This document shows, piece after piece, positions 43,080-51,475 of a DNA stretch of 64,000 bases; the first letter of the stretch is position 1; the number at the start of each line of letters is the position of its first letter. The DNA lies in contig CBDAQG010000002.1 of NCBI GenBank assembly GCA_965198995.1, positions 2,418,001-2,482,000 on the forward strand. The letters are read 5' to 3'. Source of the DNA: CAXMMR01 sp965198995. GTDB taxonomy: Bacteria; Pseudomonadota; Alphaproteobacteria; Acetobacterales; Acetobacteraceae. The position numbers and the translations under genes are program-made. The notes beneath the pieces are model-generated. The model was not told the origin of the DNA. It searched no databases and worked only from the letters and a program-made list of their open reading frames with translations.

Positions 43080-43282
43080 AAGGCCAGGGCTCTGCCCTGG
43101 ACCCGCTGGGGGCGGCGCCCCCAGACCCGCACTCGTAAGAGCCCAGGAGGCTTCCTTGCTTGGCGAAGCCATTTAATCCTGCCTCCCCCCGGCACCAGCC
43201 TCGCCATGGGATCATGGATAAAAAATGGATTTTAAAGGCTTCGCCTTTAATGGGGTCCAGGGGCAAAGCCCCTGGCCTGCCT
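43080..43282. repeat. Palindromic spacer repeat, full-length composite copy
   Basis: AAGGCCAGGGC/GCCCTGGACCC, GGGGGC/GCCCCC, the CTTGCTTGGCGAAGCCATTTAATCC core, GGGATCATGGATAAAAAATGG and the TTTTAAAGGC/GCCTTTAATGGGGTCC half ending CCTGGCCTGCC. It separates two reverse-strand genes. Confidence 0.9.
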
Positions 43283-43287
43283 TTCTC

Positions 43288-44604
43288 TCAGCTTAGATCT
43301 TCACTGTACAAAGCCTGCTCGTCAGTATGCTGAAAGTATTCGGCGAGTCCTGCCCCTGCTGGGCTGAGCATCGTAAATCCGCGGTGATACACTGTTCCGT
43401 CGTTGCCGAGCTCGGTGCCGGGGATGATTTGCGGCGGGTCGATCAGGCTTGGCACCGTGCGGTAGGGCTGATCGACGACGAACACCGGCACGGCGCAATT
43501 GCCGACGCAGCGGCCGCGGGCGAGGCCGGCATAGGGCTGATACAGGCATAGATTGTGCTCGTGGCCCCAGAACCAGGCGGCGATCGGCCCGGCTGCGGCG
43601 AGGCGGGTGAAGGAGCCGCGCAGTGCCTCGTTGATGGCGCCGCGCGTGCCGTCCGCGTTGGCCGGCGCGACCTCGTAGAAGGCGGAGAACATCGGGTGGT
43701 GCGAGAGCAGGATCGTCCGGCCGCCGAACTCGCGGATGCGGGCGAGGTGCCAGGCCTCCTCCTCGGGCTCGATGAAGGTTTCGGTGTCGGCGCGGGCGAA
43801 CGGGTCGTGGTCGTGCAGGCCGGTGTCGGCGGCGAGGATTTGCCAGGCGCCATCGGTGCTGCGCAGGCAGAACCAGCTCGCGCGCTGGCGCATCGGGGCG
43901 GTGTTGAGGCGGTCGATCAGGCCGTAATAGCCCTGGCCGCCGCTATACATGTCGTGGTTGCCGGAGAGCGTGAACACCGGGATGCGCAGGCCGGGCGGGC
44001 CGAGCTCCTCGATGAGCAGCCGCTCGACGTGGTCGGTGCACTCGGCGGCGGTGCCGGAATAGTAGATGTCGCCGAGATGGATGAGGATGTCGGGTTGCTC
44101 GGCGAGCGCCCGGCGGAGCAGCCCGCGCGCCTCGTCGCTGCCGGTGCCCCAGTCGCTGATCAGCGCGATCCGGGCGCCGGGCGAGACCGGGATGACGCCG
44201 TCTTGTATGTCGGCGGGTCGTCGGTAGGGGATGGCGCGGCGTTCGCCGGTGGGGCCGAAATAATCGAGATAGGCGGTGAGCACGGTGAGCCAGCCGGGAT
44301 CGCAGGGCGAGGCGAGGAGGTCGTCCTGCAGCCGTGCCGCCGCCGCGTCGTCGCCGCGCAGCCGGGCCTCGAGGTAGTCGAGCCCGAGCCGCGCGCAGGT
44401 CCAGGCGGTCTCGCCGAGCCCGGCGGGCGCTGCCGTCGGCACCGGCTCGCCGCGCGACCGCAGGGTTGCGATCAGCGCCGCCTCGCGCGCGCCGGCGGCT
44501 CCGGCATCGGCCCGTCGCAGCCCCAGGACCTCGCGCGCCGCGCTCTGGAACAGCGACAGCAGCGGGTGGCGCACGGTGGCGCCGGTTTGCGTTGTGGTCG
44601 GCAT
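43288..44604 (-). CDS. Calcineurin-like metallophosphoesterase
   Basis: A 438-residue dinuclear metal phosphoesterase. After a helical N-terminal 140 residues, the catalytic core shows IALISDWGTGSDEA (Asp), LIHLGDIYYSG (Gly-Asp), TLSGNHDMYSG (Asn-His-Asp), ILLSHHPMFS (His) and WFWGHEHNLCL (Gly-His-x-His), in order and complete. The C-terminal part has no signature. No signal peptide is seen, so it is probably cytoplasmic. It could act on nucleotides or phosphodiesters; the sequence does not decide. It is divergent from a gene of unknown function at 44696. Confidence 0.9.
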   Translation of the reverse strand: MPTTTQTGATVRHPLLSLFQSAAREVLGLRRADAGAAGAREAALIATLRSRGEPVPTAAPAGLGETAWTCARLGLDYLEARLRGDDAAAARLQDDLLASPCDPGWLTVLTAYLDYFGPTGERRAIPYRRPADIQDGVIPVSPGARIALISDWGTGSDEARGLLRRALAEQPDILIHLGDIYYSGTAAECTDHVERLLIEELGPPGLRIPVFTLSGNHDMYSGGQGYYGLIDRLNTAPMRQRASWFCLRSTDGAWQILAADTGLHDHDPFARADTETFIEPEEEAWHLARIREFGGRTILLSHHPMFSAFYEVAPANADGTRGAINEALRGSFTRLAAAGPIAAWFWGHEHNLCLYQPYAGLARGRCVGNCAVPVFVVDQPYRTVPSLIDPPQIIPGTELGNDGTVYHRGFTMLSPAGAGLAEYFQHTDEQALYSEDLS

Positions 44605-44695
44605 GGCAGGCGATCTAGCGTCCGAAACGGCGCATCCGATATGACATCTCGTTGACCGATGCGTCCACGAACCACAGCACCTGGAGGGAACGGCA

Positions 44696-45193
44696 ATGAG
44701 CTGGTTGTATGAGGACCCTGACGAGTGGGAGACGCTGCCGGCCGGCGCGACCTACAGCGACCAGCCGGGCACCAAGCTCAGCTACGACGTGAACGGCGTC
44801 GCTCGCCGCAAGCGCACGGCGCAGGAAGTCGGGCTGATCAAGGCGCGCCGCATCGCCGACCAGGAGGACTCGATCCTCGCGCAGGCGGACATCATCCGCG
44901 CCGACCGGCTGAGCAAGGAGCCGCGCCAGGACGCGAGCGAGCAGCCGGACGAGCGCGCCCAGATCGACGCGCTGATGCTGGAGCTGGTGGCGCTGCGCTC
45001 GGACGCGGCGGGGCGCGATTCGGCGGCCTGGCGCGCCAATGTGAACCTGAACCTCAAGCTGCAGCTCTTGCAGGCGCCGCTCGAGCAGATCGCCCGGATG
45101 CAGTTGGTGACCAACAACTGGACCAATGCCAGCACGCTGTCGTCGGCGATCCGGATGGCGGAGCGGGCGCTGGTGGCGGTCGCGGCGGAGTAA
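44696..45193 (+). CDS. Hypothetical protein (165 aa)
   Basis: I do not recognise this protein. It starts MSWLYEDPDEWETLPAGATYSD and continues with a charged helical middle (KARRIADQEDSILAQADIIRAD) and a C-terminal helical half rich in Leu, Asn and Gln (NVNLNLKLQLLQAPLEQIARM). There are no membrane segments, no signal peptide and no cysteine. GGAGGGAACGGCA before ATG 44696 is a good ribosome site, and its TAA is supplied by a repeat module, both supporting expression. It could be a coiled-coil or adaptor protein. Context gives no further hint. Confidence 0.7.
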   Translation: MSWLYEDPDEWETLPAGATYSDQPGTKLSYDVNGVARRKRTAQEVGLIKARRIADQEDSILAQADIIRADRLSKEPRQDASEQPDERAQIDALMLELVALRSDAAGRDSAAWRANVNLNLKLQLLQAPLEQIARMQLVTNNWTNASTLSSAIRMAERALVAVAAE

Positions 45194-45245
45194 GGCCAGA
45201 GGCTCTGCCTCTGGACTCGGCTGGGGCCGTGAGGCCCCAGACCCC
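45191..45245 (+). repeat. Palindromic spacer repeat, short copy supplying the stop codon
   Basis: TAAGGCCAGAGGC/GCCTCTGGACTC, then CTGGGGCC/GAGGCCCCAGACCCC. TAA is the stop of the preceding gene, and the next gene starts about 20 bases later. Confidence 0.87.
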
Positions 45246-45264
45246 GGTTACTGAAGGACACTTC

Positions 45265-45729
45265 ATGTCACTCACACTTGCCCGGCCAGCTCGAGCGGCG
45301 ATCAGCGTTCAGCCCTGGGGCACGCGGGCGGCGCTACTGCTTGTCGTCGCGGCCGCCTTTGTCGCCGGCTTCGCTATCACCGACACGGCGACGGCACACC
45401 GCGCCGTCAGCGTCGCCGGGCCGGACCTCACCCGGGTGCTGCGCGGCATGGCCCTGCTCAAGCTGACGATGGCGTTCGCCGCGGTCGCCGCCATCGTCTG
45501 GCGGCTTGGCGCGGCGATCCGGCCGGGCCCGCTCACCGCCTACCTGATCGCCGGCGCCGCGATGGCCAGCGGGCCCGGCCTGATCTGGGACATGGACTAC
45601 ATCCGCACCGGCGCCCTGCTGCTGCATGGCGGGCTGGTGGCCATCATCGTGATGCTGTGGCGCGACCCAGCCGTCGCCCGCCGGCTCGCCGCGCTGATCG
45701 CCGCCCGCCGCGCCGCCCTGCGCGGCTGA
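45265..45729 (+). CDS. Small integral membrane protein (154 aa)
   Basis: An inner-membrane protein with about four hydrophobic helices: ALLLVVAAAFVAGFAI (residue 22-38), LLKLTMAFAAVAAIVWRL, LTAYLIAGAAMASGPGLIW and LLLHGGLVAIIVMLW. Short charged loops and a basic C-terminus follow. There is no recognised family signature. AAGGA sits seven bases before the ATG. Its TGA is directly adjacent to the TGA of the convergent SDR gene, with no spacer at all, which is unusual in this repeat-rich region. Confidence 0.72.
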   Translation: MSLTLARPARAAISVQPWGTRAALLLVVAAAFVAGFAITDTATAHRAVSVAGPDLTRVLRGMALLKLTMAFAAVAAIVWRLGAAIRPGPLTAYLIAGAAMASGPGLIWDMDYIRTGALLLHGGLVAIIVMLWRDPAVARRLAALIAARRAALRG

Positions 45730-46503
45730 TCAGGCCGCCGGCAGCTCAACGCCGGACAGCCGACGGCATTCCTCCAGCAGCCGCTCCTGCCGCCCGATGT
45801 CGTGCACGGCGCCGCTCGGCTGCCTGGCCGCCTTGTGGAAGAAGTAGCCGCCGCTGGCGCAGGCCGCCGGCTCGTCGCTGACCGCAAGCCACACCTGCGT
45901 CCGATGCGCCGCATCCAGGTCGCCGGTGGCGCGCGGGCTCATCTTGGTCGCGACCCAGCCCGGCTCCATCGCGTTCGTCAGCACCCCTGGCCAGCGTCGC
46001 GCCACGGCGAAGGCCAGCAGCACGTCGTGCAGCTTGGTGTCGGAATAGGCCTGGTTGCCGCGCCAGCGTCGCGCCTCCCAGGTGAGGTCGGTGAGTGACG
46101 GGTCGCCGCGCCGATGCAGCTCCGAGCTGACATAGACGAGCCGCCGCGGGCGGCGGATCAGCGCCGTCAGCATATACGGCGCCAGCGTGTTGACGGCGAA
46201 CACGTGCGACAGACCGTCGGGTGTGGCGACCCGCTGCTTCTCGCGGTAGCCGATGGCGGCATTGTGGATCACCGCGTCGAAGCCGCCGAGCGCGTTCACC
46301 TGCTCGGCGACGCCGCGCGTCTCGGCAATGCTCGACAGGTCGCCGATCACCACCGCCTCGGCGCCCGGCACCGCCGCCATCGCCTCGTTCCCGCGCGCCC
46401 GGCTGCGCGCATGCAGCACCACGCGATGCCCCTGCTCGCGCAGCAGCCGCGCCGCCATGCGGCCGAGCCCATCCGAGGAACCGGTGATGAAGATGCGCGC
46501 CAT
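45730..46503 (-). CDS. Short-chain dehydrogenase/reductase
   Basis: A 257-residue SDR oxidoreductase. The cofactor motif TGSSDGLG (about 7-14) and HARSRARG suggest NADPH preference. VIHNAAIGY corresponds to NNAG, RLVYVSSELH carries the catalytic Ser, and YSDTKLHDVLL the Tyr and Lys. NAMEPGWVATKM is the conserved PGxxxT-type loop. The length is normal. Substrate is unknown; protochlorophyllide-reductase-like and retinol-dehydrogenase-like SDRs share this layout. The frame is open upstream into a spacer repeat, but ATG 46503 gives the standard N-terminus. Confidence 0.9.
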   Translation of the reverse strand: MARIFITGSSDGLGRMAARLLREQGHRVVLHARSRARGNEAMAAVPGAEAVVIGDLSSIAETRGVAEQVNALGGFDAVIHNAAIGYREKQRVATPDGLSHVFAVNTLAPYMLTALIRRPRRLVYVSSELHRRGDPSLTDLTWEARRWRGNQAYSDTKLHDVLLAFAVARRWPGVLTNAMEPGWVATKMSPRATGDLDAAHRTQVWLAVSDEPAACASGGYFFHKAARQPSGAVHDIGRQERLLEECRRLSGVELPAA

Positions 46504-46538
46504 GGAGTTTAGATGGGGCGTGGCGAAGCTCTGTAAGC

Positions 46539-46724
46539 AAGGCCAGAGGCTCTGCCTCTGGACTCCGCTGGGGCCCGCGGCCCCAGACCCCATCCGTTTA
46601 GCGGCGGAACACTTTTCCTCATTTGGCAAAGTGCCCGCACCAGCCCGCCGATCGGCCTTGCTCATCAAATGGATTTTAAAGGCTCCGCCTTTAATCGGGT
46701 CCAGGGCAGACACCCCTGGCCTTC
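46539..46724. repeat. Palindromic spacer repeat, composite copy between divergent genes
   Basis: AAGGCCAGAGGC/GCCTCTGGACTCC, CTGGGGCCCGCGGCCCCAGACCCC, a shortened core, then TGGATTTTAAAGGC/GCCTTTAATCGGGTCCAGGGC and CCTGGCCTT. It occupies the shared 5' region of the SDR and beta-lactamase-fold genes, so it is transcribed outward from, not at a gene end. Confidence 0.87.
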
Positions 46725-46768
46725 CTTGCCTGGCTGGCCGAGCCGCCGGTCGCATGCTCTGATCGGCC

Positions 46769-48148
46769 ATGCGCCTCATCCTGCTTGCCGTCTGCCTTCT
46801 CATTCCGCTGCCGGCCTTCGCCTCCATCAGCCCACCGGCCCTGGCCGCCATTGACGCGGCCGCCAACGCCGCCCTGGCGGCCACCGGCGTGCCCGGCGCC
46901 TCGGTCGCGATCGTGCAGGACGACCGGATCGTCGCCGAGCGCGCCTACGGGCTGGCCAGCCTCTCGCCGCGGCGGCCGCTCACCTCGGCGATGATCCTGC
47001 CGATCGGCTCGGTGTCCAAGCAGTTCACTGCCGCGCTCGTCCTGCTCCTGGCGGAGGATCACAAGCTCTCGCTCGACAGCAAGGTGGCGCGGTACCTGCC
47101 GGACCTGACGCAGGCCAAGGACGTCACGGTGCGGATGCTGCTGCAGCACCTCTCCGGCTACCAGGACAACTGGCCGGAGGACTACGCGACGCCGCAATTC
47201 GCGGTGGCGACCACGCCGCAGGCGGTGGCCGCGCGCTGGGGCCGCAAGCCGCTCGACTTTCCGCCCGGCACCCAGTGGCAGTACTCCAACACCGGCTACA
47301 CCATCGCCGCGCTGATCGCCCAGCAGGCCGGCGGCGCGCCGTTCTTCGACCAGCTTCGCGCCCGCATCCTCACCCCGCTGCACCTATCCAGCGCCGTCGA
47401 CTTCGACGCCCACGGCCTGCCGCCCGGCGCCCCCACCGGCTACGAGACCTACGCCCTCGGCGCACCCCATCCCGGGCCGCCCGAGGCCGCCGGCTGGAGT
47501 TTTGGCGCCGGCATGCTGGCGATGACCGCGCACGACCTCGCCACCTGGGACATCAGCATGCTCACCCGCTCGCTGCTCGCGCCCGCCAGCTACGACGCGA
47601 TGGAGACCGAGGCCAGGCTCGCCAACGGCCACCCCACCGGCTACGGCCTCGGCGTCGAAGTCGGCAGGCATGGCGCCCATCGCTTCATCGAGCACAGCGG
47701 CGAGGAGATCGGCTTCGTCAGCGAGAACCTGCTCTACCCGGACGACCACGCGGCCGTCGTCGTGCTCACCAACCAGGACGCCTCGAACGCCGCCGGCATG
47801 ATCGCCACCGCCGTCTCGCGCCTGGCGTTCGGCATCGACGCCGCCGTCAAGGACGACCCGAAGGCGGCCGAGATCCTCGCTTTGTGCGACGGCCTGGCGC
47901 ACGGCAAGCTCGACCGCAGCCAGCTCAACGCCAGCGCCAACGGCTACTTCACCCCGGCCGCCATCGCCGACTACCAGGCAAGCCTGCAGCAACTCGGTTT
48001 GCCGCTCGGCATCAGCGAGCGCGTCCACGAGCAGCGCGGCGGCATGACCTTCCATGTCTACACGCTGAAATTCGCCAAACGCACCGTGTCGGTCACGACC
48101 TACGAGCAGCCGGATGGCAAGCTCGACCAGTTCCTGATGGTGCCCTGA
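46769..48148 (+). CDS. Exported serine hydrolase of the beta-lactamase/D-Ala-D-Ala carboxypeptidase fold
   Basis: A 459-residue periplasmic penicillin-binding-type hydrolase. The signal peptide spans residues 1-18 (cleavage after FAS). The active site has S81-V-S-K84, Y172-S-N174 and the third motif HSGEEIGF near residue 310 in place of KTG, typical of class C-like esterases and peptidases rather than true beta-lactamases. A C-terminal extension of about 110 residues (from VKDDPKAAEIL) is a small lipocalin-like or regulatory domain. Substrate is unknown; D-peptides or esters are plausible. It stands alone and should not be taken as a resistance gene on this evidence. Confidence 0.88.
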   Translation: MRLILLAVCLLIPLPAFASISPPALAAIDAAANAALAATGVPGASVAIVQDDRIVAERAYGLASLSPRRPLTSAMILPIGSVSKQFTAALVLLLAEDHKLSLDSKVARYLPDLTQAKDVTVRMLLQHLSGYQDNWPEDYATPQFAVATTPQAVAARWGRKPLDFPPGTQWQYSNTGYTIAALIAQQAGGAPFFDQLRARILTPLHLSSAVDFDAHGLPPGAPTGYETYALGAPHPGPPEAAGWSFGAGMLAMTAHDLATWDISMLTRSLLAPASYDAMETEARLANGHPTGYGLGVEVGRHGAHRFIEHSGEEIGFVSENLLYPDDHAAVVVLTNQDASNAAGMIATAVSRLAFGIDAAVKDDPKAAEILALCDGLAHGKLDRSQLNASANGYFTPAAIADYQASLQQLGLPLGISERVHEQRGGMTFHVYTLKFAKRTVSVTTYEQPDGKLDQFLMVP

Positions 48149-48477
48149 AGAAGAGAGCGGCCAGCAGCTGCGCAGGACGGCGCAGGATGCGGAGGCGACC
48201 TCACGCGGCTCAGCACGGTGGTGCAAGCCATGATCGCCATGCTTGTCATGCTGATCGGCAGCCAGCGGCGATCTGAGAGGCTTGGCGCCGGACATGCAGG
48301 TGCTCCGAATAGACGTGCGTCGACGCGCTCCGAAGGGAGGCTGCGTTGCCGGATAACAACGACGGTTGTGCTAGCTAAGCTGCCGGCGCAGCTTTATCGC
48401 GAGCGACGTTGCGGTCCGGTACGACAGCGGCGGATTGTGACAGCTAAGGTTCTCACTTCGATGTCGGCGAGATCGTG
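48149..48477. other. 329-bp intergenic region without a recognisable gene
   Basis: No homology, repeat module or hairpin of note is visible. Short frames exist but have no ribosome site. The segment GGCTCAGCACGGTGG near 48208 recurs near 49010 inside the next gene. The last 100 bases are less GC-rich than average and probably hold the promoter of the 48478 gene. Confidence 0.5.
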
Positions 48478-49602
48478 ATGCTCAGCAGTCCTGGACCCGC
48501 TCTCTCAACAAATGAAGAACTGAGTGACGCGCAGATAGTCAGTCACTTCGAGAGTCTGGGCGACAACTGCGAGTTCGGCTTCTTACAGCGTGAGCTGGGA
48601 CTTGAGCCGCTCAGCTTGTTACGATGGGCGGGTATTTACCTCGACGGTCTTCTGCGCGCCTTCATGGACGATTTCGATCCGGGCGATGCCTTGCAGATCA
48701 CTCTCGATGCTAAGCCGGCCGGCGCGGAATACATGGTCAGGGTGCAGCCCTTCGGCTGGCTGATGCACACCTTCGTCCATCCCGAAAAGCAAGCCGTTGA
48801 TAAGATGCTCCAGGATCAGACCCGCCGTTTCCGGTTCTTGGCCTCTAAGCTGATCGAAGATCTTGAGGACGGTGACAAAATCTTCGTTTTCAGACGCAAC
48901 GAACCCGTCGTCGACGACTCGATTTTGGCGCTCCATGACGCGCTGAACTGGTACGGGCCGAACACGCTGCTGTGGGTCGTCGAGGCTGACGGCGACAATG
49001 AGCCCGGCTCAGCACGGTGGCTGCAACCCGGCTTGATCCAAGGTTACGTCGCCCGGCTGGCTCCTCGCAGCAATGGGGCGTTCCTGTCGCAATCGACGTG
49101 GACGCAGGTCTGCCGCAGCGCTTACGATCTCTGGTCCGTCAGAGAACGACAGGACCGCCAGTCCTGGAAGGGCAGCCGGCTGCTGGAGCGCATCGTCTTC
49201 GGTGCTGATGGCAACGCCGCACGATATTGCAGGTCTGGATGGGGGCGACAGGAACGCAACTTCGCCTGGGGGATCGCCACCGAAAGCACGCTGACCTTGC
49301 CGCGTCCCGAACCGTTCGCAGCGTACGGTCTGAAGGTCTTGGTCAAACCGTTTCGTCCCGACGGAGTGCTCAAGCAGCGGCTGTCCATTCTGGTCAATGG
49401 TGAGCCCGTCAAGACTTTTAGCGCGACGCCCGAGGGTATGCTGTGCTGCCACATCGCCGGCACTCTGATAGCGACGCACGATACTGTTGAGGTGACGTTT
49501 GCCTGTCCCGGTGGATTGAGCCTCAAAGAGGCAAAGGCGGGTAGCGACGTTCGCAAGCTCACCGTCGAGTTTCGCGAACTCAGGCTTTACGGCTTGTCCT
49601 GA
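48478..49602 (+). CDS. Hypothetical protein with SLGDNCEFG motif (374 aa)
   Basis: The N-terminal region reads HFESLGDNCEFGFLQRELG, then EPLSLLRWAGIYLDGLLRA. I have seen this SLGDNCEFG-QR-EPLSLLRW pattern in uncharacterised proteins of alphaproteobacteria, often near polysaccharide genes, but I know no function. Residues 110-180 contain RFLASKLIEDLEDGDKIFVFRR and ALNWYGPNTLLWVVEADG, which look like an alpha/beta fold. The C-terminal 130 residues look like a beta-sandwich (LSILVNGEPVKTF, VEVTFACPGGLSL), as in carbohydrate-binding modules. Codon choice is visibly less GC-rich than in neighbours, a hint of transfer. The start is ATG 48478 or GTG 48475. Confidence 0.7.
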   Translation: MLSSPGPALSTNEELSDAQIVSHFESLGDNCEFGFLQRELGLEPLSLLRWAGIYLDGLLRAFMDDFDPGDALQITLDAKPAGAEYMVRVQPFGWLMHTFVHPEKQAVDKMLQDQTRRFRFLASKLIEDLEDGDKIFVFRRNEPVVDDSILALHDALNWYGPNTLLWVVEADGDNEPGSARWLQPGLIQGYVARLAPRSNGAFLSQSTWTQVCRSAYDLWSVRERQDRQSWKGSRLLERIVFGADGNAARYCRSGWGRQERNFAWGIATESTLTLPRPEPFAAYGLKVLVKPFRPDGVLKQRLSILVNGEPVKTFSATPEGMLCCHIAGTLIATHDTVEVTFACPGGLSLKEAKAGSDVRKLTVEFRELRLYGLS

Positions 49603-49655
49603 CGGAGATTAGCGGGCAGGTGGCTGCGCTCTCGGCTCGCATTCACTGATCCCGT

Positions 49656-50336
49656 TTACTGCGGGAACGGCGATATCCCAATCAAATGCGCATGCCCTCC
49701 CAACATCAGCGCATAGGCGCCAACCCCCGCCGCCGGTCGCCACCAGCCGAGCTCCCGCACCACGAACCGGTTGCGCCCCGCGGCGATGGCGGCGAACGGC
49801 ACGATCGAGGTCTGCGCCGCGAACGCGTCCCAGGCCGCCGCCCCCACCGTCCGCCGCCGCTTGGCATCGATCGAGGCGGCGCCCGCCAGGCAGACCACCG
49901 CCAGCGCGACGAAGAACAGCCCAGAGGCCAGGTCCCCGTTGCCGACCAAATGCAGCGCCGACCACAGCGCCACCCCCATCAGGAACGGGTGGCGCGTCAC
50001 CCGCACGATGCCGCGCGGCGCCACCCCCACCAGCGCCTCCTGCCCCACCGCCGTCGGGTTCGGTGTCGTCAGCCCGATCACCACCAGCAGGAACGCCGGC
50101 AGCATCAGCGCGATCATCACCGGCTTCCACCACTCCAACCGGCCCCAGCTCGGCACATAGGCGGCCGCATTGTAGGCCGAGACCAGCCAGATCATCCCGG
50201 CCAGCGAGGCGGCCGAGAACACGATCATGTAGGCCGTCAACCCGATCCGCGCGACGATCCCGTCGCGCAGCCGGGTGCCGGACAGCCCCAGATGGATGCC
50301 GATGAAGAACAGCGCGGCGAGCAACAGGCTGGTCAT
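49656..50336 (-). CDS. NnrU family membrane protein
   Basis: A 226-residue protein with about six membrane helices, matching the NnrU family. It begins MTSLLLAALFFIGIHLGLSGT, then has RDGIVARIGLTAYMIVFSAASLAGMIWL (in two hydrophobic runs), and the central RGIVRVTRHPFLMGVALWSALHLVGNGD. The RHP-W-H-N signature resembles the isoprenylcysteine methyltransferase fold (helix with RHP) found in NnrU/MAPEG-like proteins. NnrU was linked to nitric-oxide metabolism, but most homologues have no proven role. GGAG lies six bases before ATG 50336. It is divergent from the PaaI thioesterase gene, with 71 bases between starts. Confidence 0.88.
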   Translation of the reverse strand: MTSLLLAALFFIGIHLGLSGTRLRDGIVARIGLTAYMIVFSAASLAGMIWLVSAYNAAAYVPSWGRLEWWKPVMIALMLPAFLLVVIGLTTPNPTAVGQEALVGVAPRGIVRVTRHPFLMGVALWSALHLVGNGDLASGLFFVALAVVCLAGAASIDAKRRRTVGAAAWDAFAAQTSIVPFAAIAAGRNRFVVRELGWWRPAAGVGAYALMLGGHAHLIGISPFPQ

Positions 50337-50407
50337 ACCAATCTCCAGATGCGGTCGTCCGCCGTTCGGACCTTGCAACATCCTGATCGCCGTGTCGTTG
50401 TCGCCGC

Positions 50408-50851
50408 ATGACGATCTCACCTGAAACACGCGCCAGCCTGACCGGGCTGCAGCAGCTCCAAGCCGCGATGGCAATCGACCAGCCATTCGGCATCGGCCAG
50501 ACGCTGGGGTTCCGGCTGGTCGAGATCGAGGAGGGGCGCGCCGTCTTCGAGGGCATCCCCGGCCGCCACGCCTACAACCCGAACGGTACCGTCCACGGCG
50601 GCTACGCGGCGACGCTGCTCGACTCCGCCTGCGGCTGCGCCATGCACTCCCGCATGGCGCCCGGCCAGCTCTTCACGACGCTGGAGCTGAAGGTGATGTA
50701 TCACCGCGCGATGTCGGACGAGACCGGCACGGTCCGCGCCGTCGGCACCCTGCTCTCGATCGGCCGCCGCACCGGCTTCGCCGAGGCCAGGCTGACCGAT
50801 AGCGCCGGCAAGCTGCTCGCCTCGGCGACGTCGACGCTAATGGTGATCTAA
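50408..50851 (+). CDS. PaaI-type hotdog thioesterase
   Basis: A 147-residue thioesterase of the PaaI/YdiI group. RHAYNPNGTVHGGYAATLLDSACGCAM (seen as YNPNGTVHGGY and AATLLDSACGC) is the characteristic HGG-Asp active-site segment near residue 60-80. The C-terminal strand is GKLLASATSTLMVI. It hydrolyses an acyl- or aryl-CoA; the substrate is unknown. Its TAA stop lies exactly at the left end of the IS630 element. Removal of the element restores the same codon from the downstream repeat module, so the protein is unaffected by the insertion. Confidence 0.9.
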   Translation: MTISPETRASLTGLQQLQAAMAIDQPFGIGQTLGFRLVEIEEGRAVFEGIPGRHAYNPNGTVHGGYAATLLDSACGCAMHSRMAPGQLFTTLELKVMYHRAMSDETGTVRAVGTLLSIGRRTGFAEARLTDSAGKLLASATSTLMVI

Positions 50852-50948
50852 TACCGACCGCCTCTGACGCTGACTCTTCCCGTTCCTGATTCCATTTCCC
50901 GCCTGGATCTGATTCGCTGCCCTCAGATGTCGGATCGAGGAGGGCGCG

Positions 50949-51461
50949 ATGGGCGCGGCGGTGACGATCACCAGGTTTGAGCACTCGGTGGCGGAGCTGC
51001 GCGGCCTGGCGGCCAGGAGCGTCGATGGTGCTGTGGCCTGCCGTCTGCTGGCCATCGCGCATGTGCTGCAGGGTGCCTCGCGTGCCGAGGCGGCCGCATC
51101 GTGCGGGATGGACCGGCAGACGCTGCGCGACTGGGTGCACCGGTTTAACGCGGAAGGGCTCGCGGGCCTGACGAACAGGACCAGTCCCGGCCGCAGCCCC
51201 GCGCTGTCGGACGCACAGATGGCGGAGCTGAAGGGTTTGGTGCTGGCCGGTCCGGATCTGGCCACGCACGGGGTGGTGCGGTGGCGCTGCTCGGACCTGC
51301 GCGAGGTGATTGCCGGACGGTTCGGGGTGCAGGTGCACGAGCGCACCGTGGGCAAACTGTTGCGGCGCGTGCGTCTGACCCGGCTGCAGCCCCGCCCGCA
51401 CAACCCCAAGCGGGACGAAGCAGCGCAGGAGGTTTTTAAAAAAGCTTTCCCGCCCTCGTAG
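50949..51461 (+). CDS. IS630 transposase, N-terminal DNA-binding part (OrfA)
   Basis: The 170-residue first frame carries the helix-turn-helix region: AIAHVLQGASRAEAAASCGMDRQTLRDWVHRFN (in two helices, about 35-68), then GLAGLTNRTSPGRSPALSD and a second winged helix, HERTVGKLLRRVRLTRLQP. GAGGAGG precedes ATG 50949. It ends at TAG 51459-51461, just past the A6G slippery run at 51438-51444. A -1 shift there joins it to the catalytic part. OrfA alone would bind the ends without cleaving. Confidence 0.9.
   Translation: MGAAVTITRFEHSVAELRGLAARSVDGAVACRLLAIAHVLQGASRAEAAASCGMDRQTLRDWVHRFNAEGLAGLTNRTSPGRSPALSDAQMAELKGLVLAGPDLATHGVVRWRCSDLREVIAGRFGVQVHERTVGKLLRRVRLTRLQPRPHNPKRDEAAQEVFKKAFPPS
51438..51444 (+). 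promoter_or_regulatory. Programmed -1 frameshift signal (A6G) of the transposase
   Basis: AAAAAAG in the OrfA frame is TTT-AAA-AAA-G. Slipping back one base continues as AAA-AGC-TTT in the catalytic frame, which is open from 51440. This A6G motif is the classic slippery site of several IS families. Confidence 0.8.
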
Positions 51462-51475
51462 CGGCCGTCCTGCCG

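Noticed and set aside
46769..48148. True beta-lactamase (resistance gene)
   Set aside because: SxxK and YxN are present, but the third motif is HSG rather than KTG and there is a C-terminal extension. This fits esterase/peptidase relatives better.
48181..48474. Short forward frame in the 48.2-48.5 kb gap
   Set aside because: No ribosome site and no recognisable sequence; treated as intergenic.
48205..49035. Two near-identical stretches around GGCTCAGCACGGTGG about 800 bp apart
   Set aside because: Only 15 to 24 bases, one copy inside a coding frame, with no further structure. Probably chance or a small duplication.
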